Source: Thermohalobaculum sp963721105
GTDB lineage: Bacteria; Pseudomonadota; Alphaproteobacteria; Rhodobacterales; Rhodobacteraceae
Assembly: GCA_963721105.1 (NCBI GenBank)
Contig: CAVRHY010000011.1
Location: 1-64,000 of the forward strand
DNA: 64,000 bases
Direction: 5' to 3'
The position numbers and the translations under genes were made by a program. Positions 48,487 through 60,828 of this stretch are shown one piece after another; position 1 is the stretch's first letter, and every line of letters begins with the position of its first letter. The notes under the pieces are model-generated. The model did no database searches, had not been told where the DNA came from, and saw only the letters and a program-made list of their open reading frames with translations.

Positions 48487-48586
48487 TTCGGCTTCCGGAC
48501 GCCCGGGACCCGGTGGCGCGCCGGGGCGGAATTTGCCACTCTCGCGCAGGTTGCGCCGGTGCGGTGCGGGTTCCGCGGGGGAGACG

Positions 48587-50398
48587 ATGGCCGGAGAGGA
48601 CGGGGAGAGCATGGCCGGCGGGAACGCCGCCGGGCAGGCGGAGGCCTTCCACCTCGGGCTGACCATGGCCGGCGCGATCTCGGCCGGCGCCTACACGGCA
48701 GGCGTGCTGGACACGCTGGTCGAGGCGCTGGACCGGCACAACGCCCGGTTCGAGGCCGGGCGCCGGCGCGGCTGGCAGGGCGACGCCGCCGGCCATCCGC
48801 GTCACCGCGTCGTGCTGCGCGTGATCAGCGGCACCTCGGCGGGCGGCGTCTCGGCCGGGCTGGCGCTGGCCGGGCTGCTGGCGGCGCGCACCGGGGCGGA
48901 CGGGAAAGATGGCGACGGCGATGGTGGCGACGGGGACAGCGGAGACGGGGACGGGAGGCAGGTCGGTGGCGGGCACGACGGCAGCTTCACCTCGGAGGCC
49001 GGGTATCGCTACGAGTACCGCTACCTGCTGAAGCAGAGGCCGGCGATTTCGGCGTGGCGGCGGCGGATGGCGCGATCCGTGGCGGCGCCTGGCCGATCAA
49101 CCTGAAGCCGGGGCTTCATCCGGATGCGCGGCCAAAGCCGGACTTCGGCGAGGTCGCGGCGCCGGGCGCGGACGTCACCTATGTCGCTGTCGACGGCGGC
49201 GTGGCCAACAACGAGCCCTTCGAGCTGGCCCGCTACACCCTGCGCCGCGGCTGCGAGGGCCACGAGGCGCTGCCGCCGGGCGACAAGTTCCTTCAGTCCA
49301 ACCCGCGCGACCCCGAGACGGCCGACCGCGCGGTTCTGATGATCGACCCGTTCCCCGAGGGGCCGGTCTATACGCCGCTGACCACCGAAGAGGCGCGGCG
49401 GCTCGCCGGCATCGTGCCGGCCGTGCGCCGGCTGATCCCGGCGCTGATCAACCAGGCGCGGTTCAAGCCGGGCGAGCTGATCGAGGCGACGGATGCGCGG
49501 GTTTTCTCGCGCTACCTGCTGTCGCCCTCGCGGCGCGACCGCGACGAGGAGGGCAACGCGATCGAGGGCGGGAGATCCTGGCGCGGCGCCGACGCCATCG
49601 CAAGCGGCTCGTTCGGCGGGTTCGGCGGGTTCTTCGACCGCTCGTTCCGGGCGCATGACTACATGCTGGGGCAGCGCAACGCGCACAGCTTCCTCAAGCG
49701 CTACTTCAACCTGCGCTCGGACAACCCGGTGCTGGGCCTGCCGCAGGACCGCCGCGACGCCCGCGAGATGGTCCGCGTCATCGAGGCCGGCGAGGACTTC
49801 TACGCGGCCGGGCCGCCGATCCCCCGCTGGCCGCGCATCGGCAAGGCGCGGCTGGATCCGATCCTCGCTCAGGCCGAGGACCGCGTCGCCAAGCTGGCGG
49901 GCAAGGTGCTGAAGGACATGGGGCTGACCTGGTTCCTGCGGCTGGCGCTGGGCGGCGTCTGGTCCTTCGACGTGCTGGGCGGGGCGGGCAACAAGGTGGC
50001 CGTCGCGCTGCGCGCCAAGGTGTTGCACGAGCTGATACGACGCGACCAGCACGAGGGGTTCCGCGAGCGCGCGCCCGGCCGTCCGTTCGAGGCCTGGGAG
50101 CGCGCCGTGCTGGTCCGGCTGGCCGAGGCCGGGCGACGTGCCGGTGCCGCTGAGGGCGCCGGCCGGGCAGGGCGGCAAGGAGGCCGACCTCGTGGCGCTG
50201 GCAGGGGCCAACGGCGGCAGCGAGGCGGAGCTGCGAGACTTCCTCGAAAGCGCCGACATGCGGGACCGCCTCTGGCGCACGCCGTGGCGCGAGGCCGACG
50301 ACACGCGCTATGCTCTGGCCGCGCTGAAGCCGGCCTATGCCTGGTGGCACAACGTCCGCGCGGTCACCGACCGTGCCGGCCGGTTCTTCGACCGATAG
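48587..50398 (+). CDS. Patatin-like phospholipase (two apparent frameshifts, possibly shortened)
   Basis: A patatin-family lipid acyl hydrolase with a Ser-Asp dyad. The oxyanion region LGLTMAGAISAGAYTAGVLD, nucleophile GTSAGG (Ser84) and the catalytic Asp in VAVDGGVANNEPFELARY are visible. Only about 118 codons separate Ser from Asp, shorter than in the long patatin-like proteins this one resembles after the DGG motif, and a Gly/Asp-rich stretch (DGKDGDGDGGDGDSGDGDG) lies between. Frame changes occur near 49025-49080 and near 50140. The start follows GGGGGAGACG. Either the middle is lost or compressed in assembly, or this is a compact variant. Confidence 0.7.
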
Positions 50399-50461
50399 CC
50401 CGGCGCGTGCCGCCGGCACGGCCCCCCTTGTGTTTCGAGAATCGGCCGCCGAGAGCCCGGC

Positions 50462-50933
50462 CTACGCCGTCCGCGCCCGCCCGTCCGGCTCCAGGTTGCC
50501 CGGCCGGCGCAGCACGATGCCGGTCGAGCGGAAGGTCATGACGATCTCGTCGTGCTGGTTGCGCGTGCGGTGGTCCCAGGTGACATAGCCGCGGCCGCCC
50601 CTGCGCGAGGGCGTGCACTCGACGACCTCGACCTCGACCGTCAGCGTATCGCCCGGGCGCACCGGCTTCAGCCAGCGCAGTTGCTCGAAACCGGGCGACC
50701 CCTGGCTCGAACTCCGTCCAGATCTCGCGCTCGACGACCAGGTCGAAGGTGGTCAGCAGCGTGTGGAACCCGCTGGCGATCAGGCCGCCATAGATCGACC
50801 CCTTCGCCGCCTCGGGGTCGAGGTGGAAGAACTGCCGGTCCCACTTGCGGGCGAACTCGATGATCTCGGCTTCGGAGAGGCTGCGGCTGCCCGTCGTGAA
50901 GCGGTCGCCGGGGGCGAAATCGTCGAAAAACAT
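50462..50933 (-). CDS. MaoC-like hotdog dehydratase (apparent frameshift)
   Basis: A roughly 157-residue single-hotdog enzyme of the MaoC/R-specific enoyl-CoA hydratase family, which hydrates trans-2-enoyl-CoA. The start (MFFDDFAPGDRFTTGSRSLS, then EFARKWDRQFFHLDPEAA) carries the family Asp/His in DRQFFHLD, with SGFHTLLTTFDLV after it. The frame changes near 50705, and the rest (RPGDTLTVEVEVVECTPSRR, then TWDHRTRNQHDEIVMTF) is in the next frame. It starts two bases from the DinB gene stop on the same strand. Confidence 0.82.
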
Positions 50934-50934
50934 G

Positions 50935-51429
50935 CTACCGCTCGCGCTGGAAGTAGATGAGGTCGAGCGCCGGCGCGTGCCCGGTCAGCCGCGTCAGCAT
51001 GGCGTGGCACTGGCCGCGATGATGCGTCTGGTGATTGAACAGGTGCGCCAGCGCCGGCGCCAGCGGCTGGCGCACGCGGCGCTTGTCGGTGATTGTCATG
51101 TACTCGAACTCGCCGTCCAGCCGCGCCTCGGACAGCGCGCCAACATAGCCCCGGATGTCGCGGTCCAGCGCGTCGCGCCGGGCCCGCAGCTCGTGCGGGT
51201 CGTCGTGCGGGATGTGGTCCAGCTTCCAGGGCGGGTTCGGCAGGTCGCGGAACCGCGCCAGCCAGATGATGTCGGTGACGACGAGGTGGTTCAGCGTGCC
51301 GTGAATCGACTTGAAAGCGGCGCCGAGATCGCGCCGGTACTCCTCGTCGGGGAGCCCCTGCGCGGCGTCGTAGAGACGCGTGTTGGCCCAGTCGTTATAC
51401 GCGGCCATCATCTCGAAATGCGCTTTCAT
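50935..51429 (-). CDS. DinB-family protein
   Basis: A 164-residue four-helix-bundle protein of the DinB/YfiT superfamily, usually metal-binding and often thiol transferases. The three metal-ligand histidines are likely in IHGTLNHLVVTD and LFNHQTHHRGQ. The start MKAHFEMMAAYNDWANTRLY at 51429 is typical of the family. Function in this organism is unknown. It is cotranscribed with the MaoC gene and divergent from ndk. Confidence 0.85.
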   Translation of the reverse strand: MKAHFEMMAAYNDWANTRLYDAAQGLPDEEYRRDLGAAFKSIHGTLNHLVVTDIIWLARFRDLPNPPWKLDHIPHDDPHELRARRDALDRDIRGYVGALSEARLDGEFEYMTITDKRRVRQPLAPALAHLFNHQTHHRGQCHAMLTRLTGHAPALDLIYFQRER

Positions 51430-51510
51430 GCGCAGGACTCCCGTGGTAGGGCCGCCGCCGTGGCCGGCCGGCCCGCACAATCAGTTCAAGGCGCCAGAAG
51501 GAGAGTCCCC

Positions 51511-51933
51511 GTGGCCGTCACCCGCACACTGTCGATTATCAAGCCTGACGCGACAAACCGCAACCTCACCGGAAAGATCAACGCCAAGCTCGAGGAGGCG
51601 GGGCTGCGCATCGTCGCGCAGAAGCGCATCCGCCTGAGCCGCGAGCAGGCGGGCCAGTTCTATGCCGTGCACGAGGGGCGCCCGTTCTACGACGAGCTCT
51701 GCACCTTCATGTCGTCGGCGCCGGTCGTCGTGCAGGTGCTGGAGGGCGAGGACGCCGTGGCGAAGAACCGCGAGGTGATGGGCGCGACCAACCCCGAGCA
51801 GGCCGCCCCCGGCACGATCCGCAAGGAATTCGCGCTGTCGATCGGCGAGAATTCGGCGCACGGGTCGGATTCGGACGAGAATGCGGCGACCGAGATCGCC
51901 TTCTTCTTCTCGGGCCTCGAAATCGTCGGCTGA
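51511..51933 (+). CDS. ndk: Nucleoside diphosphate kinase
   Basis: Transfers phosphate between nucleoside di- and triphosphates through a phospho-His. The 140-residue protein has the start RTLSIIKPDATNRN, NREVMGATNPEQAAPGTIRK and the active-site His in NSAHGSDSDENA. The start codon is GTG at 51511, supported by GAAGGAGAG upstream. A strong hairpin follows. Confidence 0.95.
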   Translation: MAVTRTLSIIKPDATNRNLTGKINAKLEEAGLRIVAQKRIRLSREQAGQFYAVHEGRPFYDELCTFMSSAPVVVQVLEGEDAVAKNREVMGATNPEQAAPGTIRKEFALSIGENSAHGSDSDENAATEIAFFFSGLEIVG

Positions 51934-51975
51934 GCCTCGCCGGGCGGCTCGGCAACGGGCGCCCGCGACTTGCGA

Positions 51976-52008
51976 GAGATGTTCGGGGGCATTGCCCCCG
52001 AACATCTC
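51976..52008 (+). terminator. Perfect hairpin after ndk
   Basis: A perfect 15-bp stem, GAGATGTTCGGGGGC and GCCCCCGAACATCTC, with an ATT loop, about 43 bases after the ndk stop. The symmetry would also serve the convergent dehydrogenase gene. There is no T run. Confidence 0.65.
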
Positions 52009-52218
52009 GCGTAATCGGGCGGCTCGCCCTCGGGCGGTGACTCTTGCAAGACAATCGTCCCTCCGGGCCGGGCGGACTGCACGGCCCGAAAGGGAGTCGA
52101 TGCATTTGCGGGCGAGTAATTCCCCCGAACCCTTCGGTGACATGGGCGCGCCGCGCCCGGTGCGGCCCCCGGTGCCGCTCCCGGTGCCGCGCAGGCGGCA
52201 GGCGCCGAGGCCGGCCGG

Positions 52219-53115
52219 TCAGGGGGTCTCGCGCACGCGGTAGGTCTTCGAGATCGCGGCGCTGTCGGCCTCGGGGGCGCGGGCGGCGAAGTCGTGGTAT
52301 CGGGCGATGGCCGTGGCCAGCACGGGCAGGTCGAGGCCTAGGGCCTCGACGAAGCCGCGGACCGCCGCGAGATCCTTGTCGAGCTGGCGGGCGCGGGCGC
52401 GCGGCGGGTCGAAGGCGGCCTCGGCCATCTGCGGCAGGATGCGCTGCAGGATGGTGCTGTCGGCCATGCCGCCGGCCAGCGCGCCGGGCAGGAGCGCGGG
52501 GTCGATGCCGGCGCTCCGCGCCATGGCCAGGAGCTCGGCCATCAGCACGTAGTTCACGCCGACGATCGCCTGGTTCAGCACCTTGGCCTTCTGCCCGGCG
52601 CCGAGCGGCCCCATCCGCGTGACGTTGCCGGCGATGGCGCCGAGCAGCGGGCCGACCGCCGCGCAGAGGTCGCGCGGGCCGCCGAGCAGCAGCGTCAGCG
52701 TGCCGTCGGCGGCGGCCAGCGGGCCGCCCGACATCGGCGCGTCGACCCAGCCCATGCCGGCCTCGGCCAGCCGGGGCGCCAGCGCCAGCGTCGCCGCCGG
52801 CGAGGTGGTCGAGAGGTCGACCAGCACGCGCGCCCCGCCGGCGCTGGCAAAGCCCTGCGGCCCCATCGCGCAGCTTTCGACCGCGTCGTCGCCGAGCACG
52901 CAGAGGAACACCACGTCCGAGGCCGCGCGCACGGCCGCCGGCGAGGCGGCCCAGGCGACGCCGTGATCCCTGACCAGCGCGTAGCGCTCGGGCTCGAGAT
53001 TCCACGCGACGACCTCGTGGCCGCGCTCTGTAAGGCGCTGTGCCAGCGGCACGCCCATGATGCCGAGGCCGACGAGGCCGATTCGCGTGTCCGCGCCGTA
53101 AAGGGTGTCGGGCAT
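52219..53115 (-). CDS. NAD(P)-dependent beta-hydroxyacid dehydrogenase family protein
   Basis: A 298-residue member of the 3-hydroxyisobutyrate/tartronate-semialdehyde dehydrogenase family. The Rossmann motif GLVGLGIMGVPLAQRL, the substrate loop VDLSTTSPAATLALAPRL, DAPMSGGPLAAADGTLTLL and the catalytic Lys region GAGQKAKVLNQAIVGVNYVL are clear. It is the last gene of the Dpp-type operon, 10 bases after the permease. This placement suggests it acts on a product of the imported compound (inference). Confidence 0.88.
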   Translation of the reverse strand: MPDTLYGADTRIGLVGLGIMGVPLAQRLTERGHEVVAWNLEPERYALVRDHGVAWAASPAAVRAASDVVFLCVLGDDAVESCAMGPQGFASAGGARVLVDLSTTSPAATLALAPRLAEAGMGWVDAPMSGGPLAAADGTLTLLLGGPRDLCAAVGPLLGAIAGNVTRMGPLGAGQKAKVLNQAIVGVNYVLMAELLAMARSAGIDPALLPGALAGGMADSTILQRILPQMAEAAFDPPRARARQLDKDLAAVRGFVEALGLDLPVLATAIARYHDFAARAPEADSAAISKTYRVRETP

Positions 53116-53125
53116 GGTCCTCCGG

Positions 53126-54089
53126 TCAGCCGCGCAGCCGCGGGTCGAGCGCGTCGCGCAGCCCGTCGCCCATGTAGTTGACGCTGAGCACGGTCAGCGA
53201 GATTGCCAGCCCCGGCCAGATGACGCGGTCGGGCGTGATCTGCAAGAAATCCTTGCCGTCGTAGAGCAGCCGCCCCCAGGTCGGGAAGTCCGGCGGGAAG
53301 CCGAGGCCGAGGAACGACAGCGCCGACTCGGTGATGATCGCGTTGGCCAGCCCCAGCGTCGCCGAGACCATGATCGGCGACAGCACGTTCGGGAAGATGT
53401 GGCGCGTGATGATGCGGCGCTGGCGCGTGCCGATCGAGTGCGCGGCGAGGACGAACTCGCGCTCCTTGATGGCCAGCACGTCGCCGCGGACGATGCGCGC
53501 CGTGTGCATCCAGGACGTGATGCCGATGACGAAGACGATCAGGATGAAGATGCCGGTCGACGGCCCGAAGGCGGTGCGCAGCGTGTCGCGGAACAGCATG
53601 ATGATGACCAGCAGCAGCGGCAGCAGCGGCAGCGCCAGGAACAGGTCGGTCAGCCGCATCAGCGGCCCGTCGAGCCAGCGGAAATAGCCCGACAGCACGC
53701 CGACCAGCGCGCCGAGCGCCAGCGACAGCAGCATCGCCGTGACGCCAACCGCGAGGCTGACGCGGCCGCCGGCCAGCACCTGAGCCAGCATGTCGCGCCC
53801 CAGGTTGTCGGTGCCGAGCGGGTGCGCCAGGCTGGCCCCGAGATTGCGCGAGCGGTAGTCGAGGTATCCCGGGTCGACGGTGTGGACGTAGGGGCCGAGC
53901 GAGCACGGCCAGCACGATCGCCGTGAAGACCGCAGTGCCGACCAGCGCGCCGGTATGCGTGCGGTAGGTCAGCCAGACGTCCATCCAGAGCGAGCGGTGC
54001 GGCCGGACGGGCTCCATCGCCGCGTCGGCGGTGGCGATGCCGCCGGCGGGCGTGGCGCCCGTGGGCACCAGGACGGGGCGGTCGGTCAC
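53126..54089 (-). CDS. dppC: Dipeptide/oligopeptide-type ABC permease DppC (apparent frameshift)
   Basis: An inner-membrane permease of about 320 residues. The N-terminus (MDVWLTYRTHTGALVGTAVF) has the first helix. After FTAIVLAVL, near 53897, one extra base shifts the frame, and it resumes as GPYVHTVDPGYLDYRSRNLG, then GTDNLGRDMLAQVLAGGRVS, with the EAA-type loop AAHSIGTRQRRIITRHIFPN and a late LSFLGLGFPPDFPTWG. The GTG at 54089 is chosen from CCGGAGCC upstream. It partners with DppB. Confidence 0.87.
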
Positions 54090-54317
54090 GATCTGGCTCC
54101 GGGGTGGGTTCGAGTTTGGCTGGCGGCGGCTCGGGCGGACGTGGCGCCGACGGCCGGCGTCCCCGCGAAGGCGGGGCAAGGTTCGCGGCCTCGTGCGCGG
54201 TGGCGGGGAGGTCCCCGCCCGCGCGGGCGACGGCGCGCCTCGGTGCCGGCGATGCTCCCGGCTAGATGGCACGCGGCGGCGGCGGCGATGCGCCCGCCCG
54301 GGCGGAGAGGGCGGCGG
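54090..54317. other. Spacer between dppB and dppC with palindromic element
   Basis: This 228-bp spacer is unusually long for adjacent permease genes. It contains a palindrome family member (CCCCGCGAAGGCGGGG at 54161-54176, with a similar inverted arm near 54212-54232). No gene is visible. Confidence 0.5.
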
Positions 54318-55343
54318 TCACTCATAGCGGATGCGCGGGTCGAGGACGCCGTAGAGGATGTCGGCGACCAGGTTGAAGAGGACGATCAGGATCGCGAAGA
54401 TGAAGGTCAGCGTCTGCACCAGCGGGATGTCGGCCGCCTCGATGCCGCCGATCAGGAGCGCGCCGAGCCCGTTCACCTTGAAGATCTGCTCGGTGATGAT
54501 CGCGCCGCCGAAGATCTGCGGGATGCCGAGCGCGATGATCGTCACCACCGGGATCAGGCTGTTGCGCAGCACGTGCATCAGCACGACGACGCGCTCGCTG
54601 AGGCCCTTGGAGCGCGCCGTCCGCACATAGTCCTGGTTCAGGTTGTCCAGCATCGACGAGCGCATGAAGCGGCTGAGCTGGGCGGCGTTGAACAGCGCCA
54701 GCACCATGACCGGCATGATCATCTGCTTGAACTGCGCGACGAAGCTGGACCAGTCGCGCACCCGCAGCGTCGTGTCGTAGATCGACGGCAGCCAGAAGGG
54801 CGAGCTGGTCGGCATCCAGACCGAGAAGATCACGATCAAGAGCAGGCCGGTGAAGAAGGTCGGCACCGAGAAGCCGACCATCGAGAAGAAGGTGCCGGCC
54901 TGGTCGAACCAGGAATACTGGCGATAGGCCGAGATGACGCCGATCGGCACGGCGATCAGGATGCCGACGACGTAGCTCATGCCGACGACCCAGAGCGTCT
55001 GCGGCATCCGCTGGACGATCAGGTCGACGACCGGCGAGCGCGTCGACCACGAGATGACGCGCAGCCGGTGCGGGTCGCCGATCGACCAGCCGGTCCACTC
55101 CTGAAGGATGTTCAGCGGCTCGTTCACGAAGAACTGCTGCAGCCAGTATAGATAGCGGATGTGGAAGGGCTGGCCGAGGCCCAGGCTCTCGCGGATCTGC
55201 TGGCGCACCTCGGGCGGGATGGTCAGCGGCAGGTTGCCGGTCGGGTCGCTGGGCGCGAGGTCGAGCAGCGCGAAGATCAGGAACGAGATCACCAGGAGTG
55301 TCGGGACCGCGAAGATCAGCCGTCGGATGGTGTAGCGGAGCAT
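54318..55343 (-). CDS. dppB: Dipeptide/oligopeptide-type ABC permease DppB
   Basis: A 341-residue permease with the characteristic first helix RRLIFAVPTLLVISFLIFAL, a large periplasmic loop, the SYVVGILIAVPIGVISAYRQ helix and the EAA motif RTARSKGLSERVVVLMHVLR. It ends in YGVLDPRIRYE, as is typical. It is intact. It forms the membrane channel with DppC and lies downstream of the binding protein. Confidence 0.92.
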   Translation of the reverse strand: MLRYTIRRLIFAVPTLLVISFLIFALLDLAPSDPTGNLPLTIPPEVRQQIRESLGLGQPFHIRYLYWLQQFFVNEPLNILQEWTGWSIGDPHRLRVISWSTRSPVVDLIVQRMPQTLWVVGMSYVVGILIAVPIGVISAYRQYSWFDQAGTFFSMVGFSVPTFFTGLLLIVIFSVWMPTSSPFWLPSIYDTTLRVRDWSSFVAQFKQMIMPVMVLALFNAAQLSRFMRSSMLDNLNQDYVRTARSKGLSERVVVLMHVLRNSLIPVVTIIALGIPQIFGGAIITEQIFKVNGLGALLIGGIEAADIPLVQTLTFIFAILIVLFNLVADILYGVLDPRIRYE

Positions 55344-55409
55344 CGGCGGTCTCCCGGATGTCCCCGGTGCGCTGGATCGTGCGGGTCCCGGCGCGGGGCC
55401 CGGCAGGGT

Positions 55410-55434
55410 CGGGGCGGCCGCCCGGGCCGCCCCG
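55410..55434 (-). terminator. Hairpin between Dpp binding protein and dppB
   Basis: A perfect 9-bp stem CGGGGCGGC and GCCGCCCCG around a seven-base loop, just after the binding-protein stop in the direction of transcription. It parallels the hairpin after the TRAP binding protein and may lower downstream permease expression. Confidence 0.6.
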
Positions 55435-55442
55435 GTTGGCGG

Positions 55443-57164
55443 TTACTGCGTCTTCTGGCGCGACCAGTCCTGGATGTTCCAGAGCTCGGAATCCCAGTCG
55501 GTCATCTTGACGCCCGCCAGCGAGTTGGCGTGCGCCGAGACCGAGGCGCGGTGAACGAGCGGGATGATGGTGTAGGACTGCACCAGCATGTCGTTCATCT
55601 GCTTCGCGATCTCGCCGCGCTCGTCGATGTCGGCGGTGCTCGACATCTTCTCGGTCAGCTTGTCATAGGCGGGGTCGCAGTAGCGCTGGATGTTGGTGCC
55701 CTGCCACTGGCTGTCCGGCCCCGGCATGGCGTCGCAGCGCCAGTCGGCCATGTACGCCTCGGGGTCGACGCCCGAGAAGTTGTTCGTGTACATCTCGACG
55801 TCGGCGTAGAACTTCTGGAACGTGTCCGGGCTGGCCGGGTCGCCGCCGAAGAACACGTTGGCCGACAGGTTGCGCAACTCGGTCTCGATGCCCAGCTCGT
55901 CCCACCACTGCTTGATCAGCGCCTGGGTGCCCTGGCGGACCGAGTTGGTCGAGGTCTGGTAGAGCACCTTCAGCTCGACCCCGTCCTTGTCGCGCGTGCC
56001 GTTGCCGTTGGTGTCCTTCCAGCCGGCATCGTCCAGCAGCTTCTTGGCGCCCTCGATGTCCTGCGTCAGGCAGCCGTCATTGGCGGTCGAGGCGTAGAGC
56101 TCGGGCGCCGGCAGGATGTTGCAGGTCGCCTTGCCGCCGGCGCCGTAGCCGAGCTCGGTGATCAGGTTGCGGTCGATCGCCATCGACATCGCCTTGATCA
56201 CCGCCGGATCGGTCAGGAACGGGTGCGGGTTCTTGCCGTCCATGTAGACCGAGCGCTTCTCCGGCGGCAGCGAGGCGTCGGGGTTCGTCTGGTTCATGTG
56301 CAGACGCTCGACCGATGTGCCGAAGGCGGTGACGATCTTGCCTTTGCCGGCAGCCTCCATCTGGGCGAGGATCTCGGGTTCGACCTGCAGGTTCCAGGCA
56401 TAGTCGAACTCGCCGGTCTCGAGCACCGAGCGCGCCGCCGCGGCCGCGTCGCCGCCGCCCTTGAACACCACCGAGCCGAAGGCCGGCTTGTCGGCCTCGC
56501 GATAGTTCGGGTTGGCCTCGTAGACGATGACGTCGTTCGGCTTGAAGTCCTTGACCGTGTAGGGGCCGGTGCCGACCGGGTGGAAGTTCTGCTCGGTGCA
56601 CTCGGGCGCCTTGGCGCCCATGCAGTTCTCGAACTGCTTCTTCTGGATCAGCGGCGATTCGGCGCCGACCAGCGCCGTGTAGGGGAAGGGCTTCGGCTCG
56701 GTGAAGTTGATCTTGATCGTCTGCGGGTCGACCGCCTCGACGCTGGCGACGCCGGCGAAGTAGCTGGCCTGGGCGCAGCCGCCGTCCGGGTCGGTGCAGT
56801 ACTTCCAGGTAAAGACCGCGTCGTCGGCCGTGACCGGCGTGCCGTCCGACCATTTGAGGTCGGGCTTGAGCTTCCAGGTGATCGACTTCAGGTCCTCGGA
56901 GACGCCGCCGTTCTCGACGGTCGGGATGTCCTCGACCAGGCGCGGGAAGATGTTGCCGCTCTCGTCGAAGCCGGCCAGCGGCTCGATGACCAGCGACGAG
57001 GATTCGACCTCCTTGGTGCCGCCGGACAGATACGGGTTCTGCGTCGACGGCGCCTGCCAGTAGATGATGTTGAGCTGGCCGTCCGCGCCGCGCTCGGCAT
57101 GGGCGGCTGTTGCGCCCAGTGCCGCGGCGGCGGTGGTCGCCAGCAGGCCTGCGAGTTTTTTCAT
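55443..57164 (-). CDS. Peptide/opine/nickel-type ABC transporter substrate-binding protein (SBP_bac_5)
   Basis: A 573-residue periplasmic binding protein of the DppA/OppA family. The signal peptide (LAGLLATTAAAALGATAAHA) is followed by NIIYWQAPSTQNPYLSGGTK, LVIEPLAGFDESGNIFPRLV and KPDLKWSDGTPVTADDAVFT, the family signature region. Several cysteines (YCTDPDGGCAQ, NCMGAKAPECTEQ, WRCDAMPG) suggest disulfides. The natural ligand (peptide, opine or other) cannot be read. The ribosome site AGGGAGAAG precedes the start. Confidence 0.92.
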   Translation of the reverse strand: MKKLAGLLATTAAAALGATAAHAERGADGQLNIIYWQAPSTQNPYLSGGTKEVESSSLVIEPLAGFDESGNIFPRLVEDIPTVENGGVSEDLKSITWKLKPDLKWSDGTPVTADDAVFTWKYCTDPDGGCAQASYFAGVASVEAVDPQTIKINFTEPKPFPYTALVGAESPLIQKKQFENCMGAKAPECTEQNFHPVGTGPYTVKDFKPNDVIVYEANPNYREADKPAFGSVVFKGGGDAAAAARSVLETGEFDYAWNLQVEPEILAQMEAAGKGKIVTAFGTSVERLHMNQTNPDASLPPEKRSVYMDGKNPHPFLTDPAVIKAMSMAIDRNLITELGYGAGGKATCNILPAPELYASTANDGCLTQDIEGAKKLLDDAGWKDTNGNGTRDKDGVELKVLYQTSTNSVRQGTQALIKQWWDELGIETELRNLSANVFFGGDPASPDTFQKFYADVEMYTNNFSGVDPEAYMADWRCDAMPGPDSQWQGTNIQRYCDPAYDKLTEKMSSTADIDERGEIAKQMNDMLVQSYTIIPLVHRASVSAHANSLAGVKMTDWDSELWNIQDWSRQKTQ

Positions 57165-57269
57165 TTGTCTTCTCCCTGTTGGGTTGTGTGCCCGAATTCA
57201 GCCTGTGCGCCTGCCCTCTGGTTGTAAAGACGTTCCCGCCGGCCCCTGCCTCGCCGCCTGCTCATGGCG

Positions 57270-59924
<2,655 letters not shown>

Positions 59925-60242
59925 CCGCTCTCCTTCCGATCCCATCGGCGATGGTTAGACGCCACGGCGGAAAGATCAACAGTGCGCATCCGCGGAAGGT
60001 TGTCCGCAGATGACAAAGCCGGCATCTCCGCAGCGCCCTGGGCGGCCGGCGGGGCTGCCCGGAGTGTCGCGCCGGAGGCCCGGCCGGGTGTCGCCCAGGC
60101 GTCGCGCCGGGGCTGAGCGCGGCCTTGCCAGCCCCATCCGGCGCCGTTATATGACCGGCTTCGCCGCGCCGCCCAGGGCTTCGCGGCCGTGGATTCTGGC
60201 GCGCGCCCCGATGACCGGGCGGGGCGCCCCGAGGAGGATGCG
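59925..60242. other. Divergent spacer between the Dpp-type operon and rpmJ
   Basis: About 318 bases with no gene. The part near 59940-60030 is less GC-rich and probably carries the Dpp-type operon promoter. The right part holds the rpmJ promoter at 60125-60153. Confidence 0.45.
60125..60153 (+). promoter_or_regulatory. rpmJ: Sigma-70-type promoter of rpmJ
   Basis: TTGCCA (60125-60130), a 17-base spacer and TATATG (60148-60153), about 90 bases before the rpmJ start. The -10 context GTTATATGAC recurs before the liv operon. Confidence 0.6.
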
Positions 60243-60368
60243 ATGAAGGTCAGGAACTCGCTGCGCTCGCTGAAGAACCGCCACCGCGACTGCCGTGTCG
60301 TGCGGCGCAAGGGGCGGATCTACGTCATCAACAAGACGCAGCGCCGCTACAAGGCCCGCCAGGGCTGA
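60243..60368 (+). CDS. rpmJ: 50S ribosomal protein L36
   Basis: A 41-residue ribosomal protein, MKVRNSLRSLKNRHRDCRVV followed by RRKGRIYVINKTQRRYKARQ and a final G. The single Cys instead of the four zinc ligands marks the zinc-independent (C-minus) form common in proteobacteria. The ribosome site GAGGAGG lies upstream of the ATG. It stands alone, as usual for alphaproteobacterial rpmJ outside the large ribosomal operons. Confidence 0.97.
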   Translation: MKVRNSLRSLKNRHRDCRVVRRKGRIYVINKTQRRYKARQG

Positions 60369-60828
60369 CCGGCCGGTCCGGCGCGCCCGAGCGCGCCGCC
60401 GGGCAGAAGACCCCCAGCCGACCCGGCATCCCGCCGCGCCCCCGCCGCTGATCCGCCGGGGGCGTTTCTGCGCGTGCGGGTGGGCGCCGGGCGCGTCCGC
60501 GCGCGAGCCGGCCCCTCCGTCATCGCCGTGACCGATCCGACGGGGTCGGCACGGTGCCCCTTGAGACCCGCCGAACCCGGTCCGCATCCTGACCGCCCGC
60601 CGGCGTCTCGGCCCGTCCCCGCAGCCCGCCTGGGCCAGCCCGCCCCGCAGCCGCCCGCCCCACCCGCCGACGGCGCGCCCCGCGCCCGGACGCGGCGAGC
60701 CGTCGCGGGAACCGTCATTCCAGCTTGCCGGTTAACTGTTCGTGGGCGGCGCTTCTGCGCCAGCCGGCCGGCTTGACCGGCCGACCGCAAGCGCAAGGCC
60801 GTCCGGTGCGATGCCGCAGGGACGCAGG
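60369..60828 (+). other. GC-rich spacer after rpmJ, no gene recognised
   Basis: About 460 bases. It starts with a likely rpmJ terminator region (hairpin at 60437-60464). The rest, especially 60540-60710, is very C-rich with proline-coding-like frames on the plus strand, but no start, ribosome site or family motif supports a gene. Confidence 0.4.
60437..60467 (+). terminator. Possible terminator after rpmJ
   Basis: An 8-bp stem CGCCCCCG and CGGGGGCG with a 12-base loop, followed by TTT. It lies about 70 bases after the rpmJ stop. Confidence 0.5.
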
